Assembly (NCBI GenBank): GCA_021780285.1 | Contig: JAJXZA010000279.1 | Span: 1-20,964, forward strand | Direction of reading: 5' to 3' | Source of the DNA: Planctomycetota bacterium | GTDB lineage: Bacteria > Planctomycetota > Phycisphaerae > WQYP01 | Length of the DNA: 20,964 nucleotides | Shown here: positions 18,104-20,964 of the stretch, piece after piece | Layout of the letters: each line of letters opens with the position of its first letter | Position numbering within the stretch: the stretch's first letter is position 1 | The notes under the pieces: generated by a model | Databases searched by the model: none | Told to the model about the DNA's origin: nothing | Seen by the model: the letters and a program-made list of their open reading frames with translations, nothing else | Made by a program: the position numbers and the translations under genes

Positions 18104-19054
18104 GTGATTTACTTTACCGCAGACCTTGGTGGTACCCTCATCAAATGTGGCTTGGTGAAGGATGGCAGCCTTCTGGCGCAAGCTACACTGCCGGCGGTAT
18201 CGCAGCACGGTCTGGGCGCAGCGCTGCCGCGAATCGGCGATTGCCTAAGGGCCCTATGTGCTCAGCGGGGGCTGTCGCCCGACATGCTTGGCGGGGCGGG
18301 CATCGGCGTGCCAACGTTGGTTGATGCGCGGGCGGGAAAAATCCTCTGCACCCTTGGGACCAAATACCCCGATGCGGACCGGGTTGACGTGCCGGGTTGG
18401 TTTGCTGCGGAGTTTAGTCTTCCCGTAAAACTTGAAAACGATGCGCACGCCGCGCTGCTGGGAGAATGGCGATTTGGCGCCGGCCGCGGCGTTGACGACT
18501 TGGTGATGGTGACTCTGGGTACCGGCATAGGCACGTCGGTGCTGCTGCAGGGCCGTCCTTTAAGGGGCGTGCATTGGCAGGCGGGCAACCTAGGGGGGCA
18601 CTTTGTCATGCAACCGCTCGGACGCCCCTGTGGGTGCGGTGGGCAGGGTTGCGTAGAAGCCATAACCCAGAAAGCCGCGCTTGTTGAGGCTGCACGCAAG
18701 GATGTCCGCTGGCAGCAGAGCCTGCTGTCGTCCTCCAACGAAGTGGACTACGCCGTCATTTTCGAGGCGGCGAAGCGAGGAGACAAACTCGCGCTGTCGC
18801 TGCGGAACCGCAGTCTGGAGTACTGGGGAGCATTGCTGGTCAGCTTGATCCACGCCTATGATCCGGTGCGCGTGATTGTCGGCGGCGGCATTATGCAAAG
18901 TGCTGATGTCATTCTACCTTGCCTGCGGTCTTATGTAGATTGCCACGCCCTTACCCCCTGGGGTAAGGTGCAGGTGGCTGCGGCATCCTTGGGCAACGGC
19001 GCGGCTCTGCTGGGCGTGTCAGTGCTTTTTATGATGGGTGCGGATTACCTGTGA
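18104..19054 (+). CDS. ROK-family sugar kinase
   Basis: A cytoplasmic ATP-dependent sugar kinase of 316 residues, the usual ROK length. The N-terminal phosphate loop is ADLGGTLIKCG (6-16). The catalytic base Asp113 lies in ENDAHAALLGEW. TLGTGIGTSV is the second ATP-site motif. The structural zinc site is complete: His166 in GGHF and CGCGGQGC with Cys176, Cys178 and Cys183. ROK enzymes phosphorylate glucose, fructose, mannose or amino sugars, and sequence alone does not tell which. Its tight coupling to a mannose-6-phosphate isomerase (GTGA overlap at 19051-19054) makes mannose or fructose the best guess. A gap of about 200 nt to the GH92 gene shows no clear promoter, so readthrough is possible. 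Confidence 0.9.
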   Translation: MIYFTADLGGTLIKCGLVKDGSLLAQATLPAVSQHGLGAALPRIGDCLRALCAQRGLSPDMLGGAGIGVPTLVDARAGKILCTLGTKYPDADRVDVPGWFAAEFSLPVKLENDAHAALLGEWRFGAGRGVDDLVMVTLGTGIGTSVLLQGRPLRGVHWQAGNLGGHFVMQPLGRPCGCGGQGCVEAITQKAALVEAARKDVRWQQSLLSSSNEVDYAVIFEAAKRGDKLALSLRNRSLEYWGALLVSLIHAYDPVRVIVGGGIMQSADVILPCLRSYVDCHALTPWGKVQVAAASLGNGAALLGVSVLFMMGADYL

Positions 19055-20817
19055 ACAAAGCAACTTACGATAGGTTTCCGGTTATTCATGCTCCTGAAGG
19101 CGCCGGTCATGCTGTTGAGGGGTGGGACGCAATTGCGTCGCAGTTGCTCCAGGCTATCAAGCAGCGCCGCGAATCTAAAACAATTGCGTGCATCGAATGT
19201 TATCTGGGTTTGGATGAAACAGAAATCCTTTCCGAATTGGCTCGGCGGCTACATCCGGCGTTGTCCATAGGTACTGCGCCCGCGCTCGCCGCACCGGAAC
19301 AGATCGAACGCCTGGTCGAGCCGTTCTTGGGCGGAGAGGACCCGGTGTTTGGCTTCATGTGCAACCTCAAACTGCCGCAGTTTTTCGATGTATCCCGGAT
19401 AGCTGCCCTGCGGAGTCGTATTGCCGCTATCCCCCGAGGCGTAGTGCTGATTGTGGGCATCGGAGCAGCTTTGGTATGTCCCGCTGCCGAGTGCGGCCTG
19501 CTGGTGTACGCCGACCTGGCACGTTGGCCAGCCCAGAATCGTTTCCGTCGAAACGCTGCGTCGAATTTGGGGATTGACAATCGAACTGCCGACGCCGGCA
19601 TCCAGTACAAGCGGGCGTTTTTTGTTGATTGGCGCGTGTGCGACCGGTGGAAAAAGTCGCTTATTGATCGCTGGGATTTTCTGCTCGATGTGCATGACCC
19701 GCAGCATCCCAAGCTCGTGGACGCGCCGGCACTGCACCGGGCGCTGCGGCACGCTGTCACCCGGCCAATCCGGTTGGCGCCGTTCTTTGATCCTGGCCCG
19801 TGGGGCGGCCAATGGATGAAGCGCCTTTGCGATCTGGATAGGCAAACCCCCAACTTCGCATGGTGCTTTGACTGCGTACCAGAGGAAAACAGCCTCCTGC
19901 TGCGTTTTGGCGCTGTCACGATAGAAATGCCGTCGCTCAATCTTGTATTCCGCCATCCGCAATTGCTTTTGGGTGAGAAGGTACACGGCAGGTTTGGCGA
20001 CGAATTTCCCATTCGTTTTGATTTACTTGACACCATGGGCGGCGGCAATTTGTCGCTGCAGGTACACCCGCTGACGGAGTACATACAAAATGAATTTGGC
20101 ATGCACTACACGCAGGACGAGAGCTATTACCTGCTCGATGCGGGCGATGATGCCTCGGTTTACCTTGGACTTAAATCGGGTATTGACCGGACGGAGATGA
20201 TCCGTGATCTACATGCAGCCCAAAGCGGCGGCGCCTTCGCAGCCGAGCGATATGTCAATCGGCTGCCGGCAAAGAAACACGATCACTTTCTAATTCCGGC
20301 CGGCACCGTGCACTGCTCAGGAAAGAACTCTCTGGTGCTCGAAATCAGCGCCACGCCATACATATTCACTTTCAAAATGTGGGACTGGGGCCGTCTGGGC
20401 CTCGATGGCAGGCCGCGGCCCATACATCTGGCGCACGGCATAGCCAACATTCAGTGGGAACGCACAACGGAATATGTAAAGCAGCAGCTTGTTAACCGCG
20501 TGATTCTCTGCGCAGAGGGCGTCGGTTGGCGTGAAGAGAGCACCGGCTTGCACGAGCGCGAGTTTATCGAGACGCGTCGGCATTGGTTTTCAGCCCCGGT
20601 ACTGCACGATACCAAAGGGGGTGTTAATGTGCTTAACCTTGTCGAAGGTGAAGAGGCTATCATTGAGTCCCCAACGGGCGCTTTTGAGCCGATGATTGTG
20701 CATTATGCCGAAACATTTATTGTGCCGGCGGCGGTCGGCGCGTATCTTATCCGCCCATATGGCCCGTCCAGCGGACGAACATGCGCAACCATTAAGGCGT
20801 TTGTGCGTACATGCTGA
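19051..20817 (+). CDS. manA: Class I mannose-6-phosphate isomerase with N-terminal extension
   Basis: Converts mannose-6-phosphate to fructose-6-phosphate in the cytoplasm, feeding mannose into glycolysis. The 588-residue protein has a classical cupin isomerase in residues about 240-588 with all four zinc ligands: Gln337 and His339 (LSLQVHP), Glu357 (QDESYYLLDA) and His421 (PAGTVHCSG). Residues 1-235 form a separate domain not found in short PMIs. It has alternating strand and helix pattern and stretches such as VVLIVGIGAAL, LLVYADLARW and KRAFFVDWRV that recall a nucleoside-kinase-like fold without a P-loop. I believe this long form recurs in other bacteria. The GTG start overlaps the ROK stop by 4 nt, so the two are translationally coupled. 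No terminator is seen after it. Confidence 0.9.
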   Translation: MNKATYDRFPVIHAPEGAGHAVEGWDAIASQLLQAIKQRRESKTIACIECYLGLDETEILSELARRLHPALSIGTAPALAAPEQIERLVEPFLGGEDPVFGFMCNLKLPQFFDVSRIAALRSRIAAIPRGVVLIVGIGAALVCPAAECGLLVYADLARWPAQNRFRRNAASNLGIDNRTADAGIQYKRAFFVDWRVCDRWKKSLIDRWDFLLDVHDPQHPKLVDAPALHRALRHAVTRPIRLAPFFDPGPWGGQWMKRLCDLDRQTPNFAWCFDCVPEENSLLLRFGAVTIEMPSLNLVFRHPQLLLGEKVHGRFGDEFPIRFDLLDTMGGGNLSLQVHPLTEYIQNEFGMHYTQDESYYLLDAGDDASVYLGLKSGIDRTEMIRDLHAAQSGGAFAAERYVNRLPAKKHDHFLIPAGTVHCSGKNSLVLEISATPYIFTFKMWDWGRLGLDGRPRPIHLAHGIANIQWERTTEYVKQQLVNRVILCAEGVGWREESTGLHEREFIETRRHWFSAPVLHDTKGGVNVLNLVEGEEAIIESPTGAFEPMIVHYAETFIVPAAVGAYLIRPYGPSSGRTCATIKAFVRTC

Positions 20818-20964
20818 ATCGTACATGGCGCGTCATTTTGGCGCCGGCTGGCTCTAAAATTTAGTGGGGTTGGTGCGGAAATCCCGCCGGAAGGTAAACC
20901 ATCAAGAAAGCATTTCCCGCATGATGTCGCCCTGTCATTACGGTCCTGTCAACCGCATTGGAAG
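20818..20964. other. Downstream end of the window, no gene seen
   Basis: The 147 nt after the isomerase stop contain no clear terminator, promoter or coding start. The next gene of the locus, if any, lies beyond the window. Confidence 0.5.

Noticed and set aside
17900..18208. 102-codon open frame on the - strand covering the gap before the ROK gene
   Set aside because: No ribosome site or family features, overlaps the ROK N-terminus, and lies inside a + strand gene series.
19200..20102. 300-codon open frame antisense to the isomerase gene
   Set aside because: Ser/Arg-rich shadow product; the + strand has all PMI zinc ligands.

Overview
The window looks like a chromosomal stretch of a Planctomycetota-type bacterium, most likely Phycisphaerae-like; a PVC relative such as Lentisphaerota is the main alternative. 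The reasons are a 23S-5S rRNA operon with no 16S gene in at least 1.3 kb upstream, an exosortase-type PEP-CTERM protein, a pseudopilin with the H-X9-DG motif, a GntR/LacI-type chimeric regulator, Tat-exported carbohydrate enzymes and a zinc-ribbon membrane protein. The assignment rests on family content, not on a database search. All convincing genes are on the + strand except one broken gene.

Layout. Positions 1-501 hold no recognisable gene, but contain a stacked CTCTGCG repeat ending in a perfect hairpin. Two sigma70-like promoters (502-530, 676-704) precede a leader of about 670 nt with a boxA-like element, then 23S rRNA (about 1380-4210), a structured spacer with a second boxA-like element, 5S rRNA (about 4424-4532) and a strong intrinsic terminator (4538-4576). 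Next come a secreted GH51 alpha-L-arabinofuranosidase (4943-7525), a small protein of unknown function (7802-8134), a zinc-ribbon membrane protein (8218-9093) overlapped by a 56-residue membrane ORF that resembles its C-terminus, and the remains of a Fic-family gene on the - strand (9265-9736). A Tat-exported pectate-lyase-like beta-helix protein (9839-11197) follows.

From about 11220 the window looks like a sugar-utilisation locus. A GntR/LacI-type regulator (11446-12609) is flanked by two copies of an AATATATTAACA element. After it come an L-type-lectin-like PEP-CTERM protein (12985-13962), an H-X9-DG pseudopilin-like protein (14063-14992), a Tat-exported GH92 alpha-mannosidase-like enzyme (15059-17899), a ROK sugar kinase (18104-19054) and, overlapping it by 4 nt, a class I mannose-6-phosphate isomerase with an extra N-terminal domain (19051-20817).

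The simplest reading is that surface lectin and pseudopilin bind mannose-rich glycan, GH92 releases mannose outside the cytoplasm, and the kinase and isomerase turn it into fructose-6-phosphate. No transporter is visible in the window. The arabinofuranosidase and the beta-helix protein fit the same plant- or algal-polysaccharide lifestyle. Substrates are inferred, not shown.
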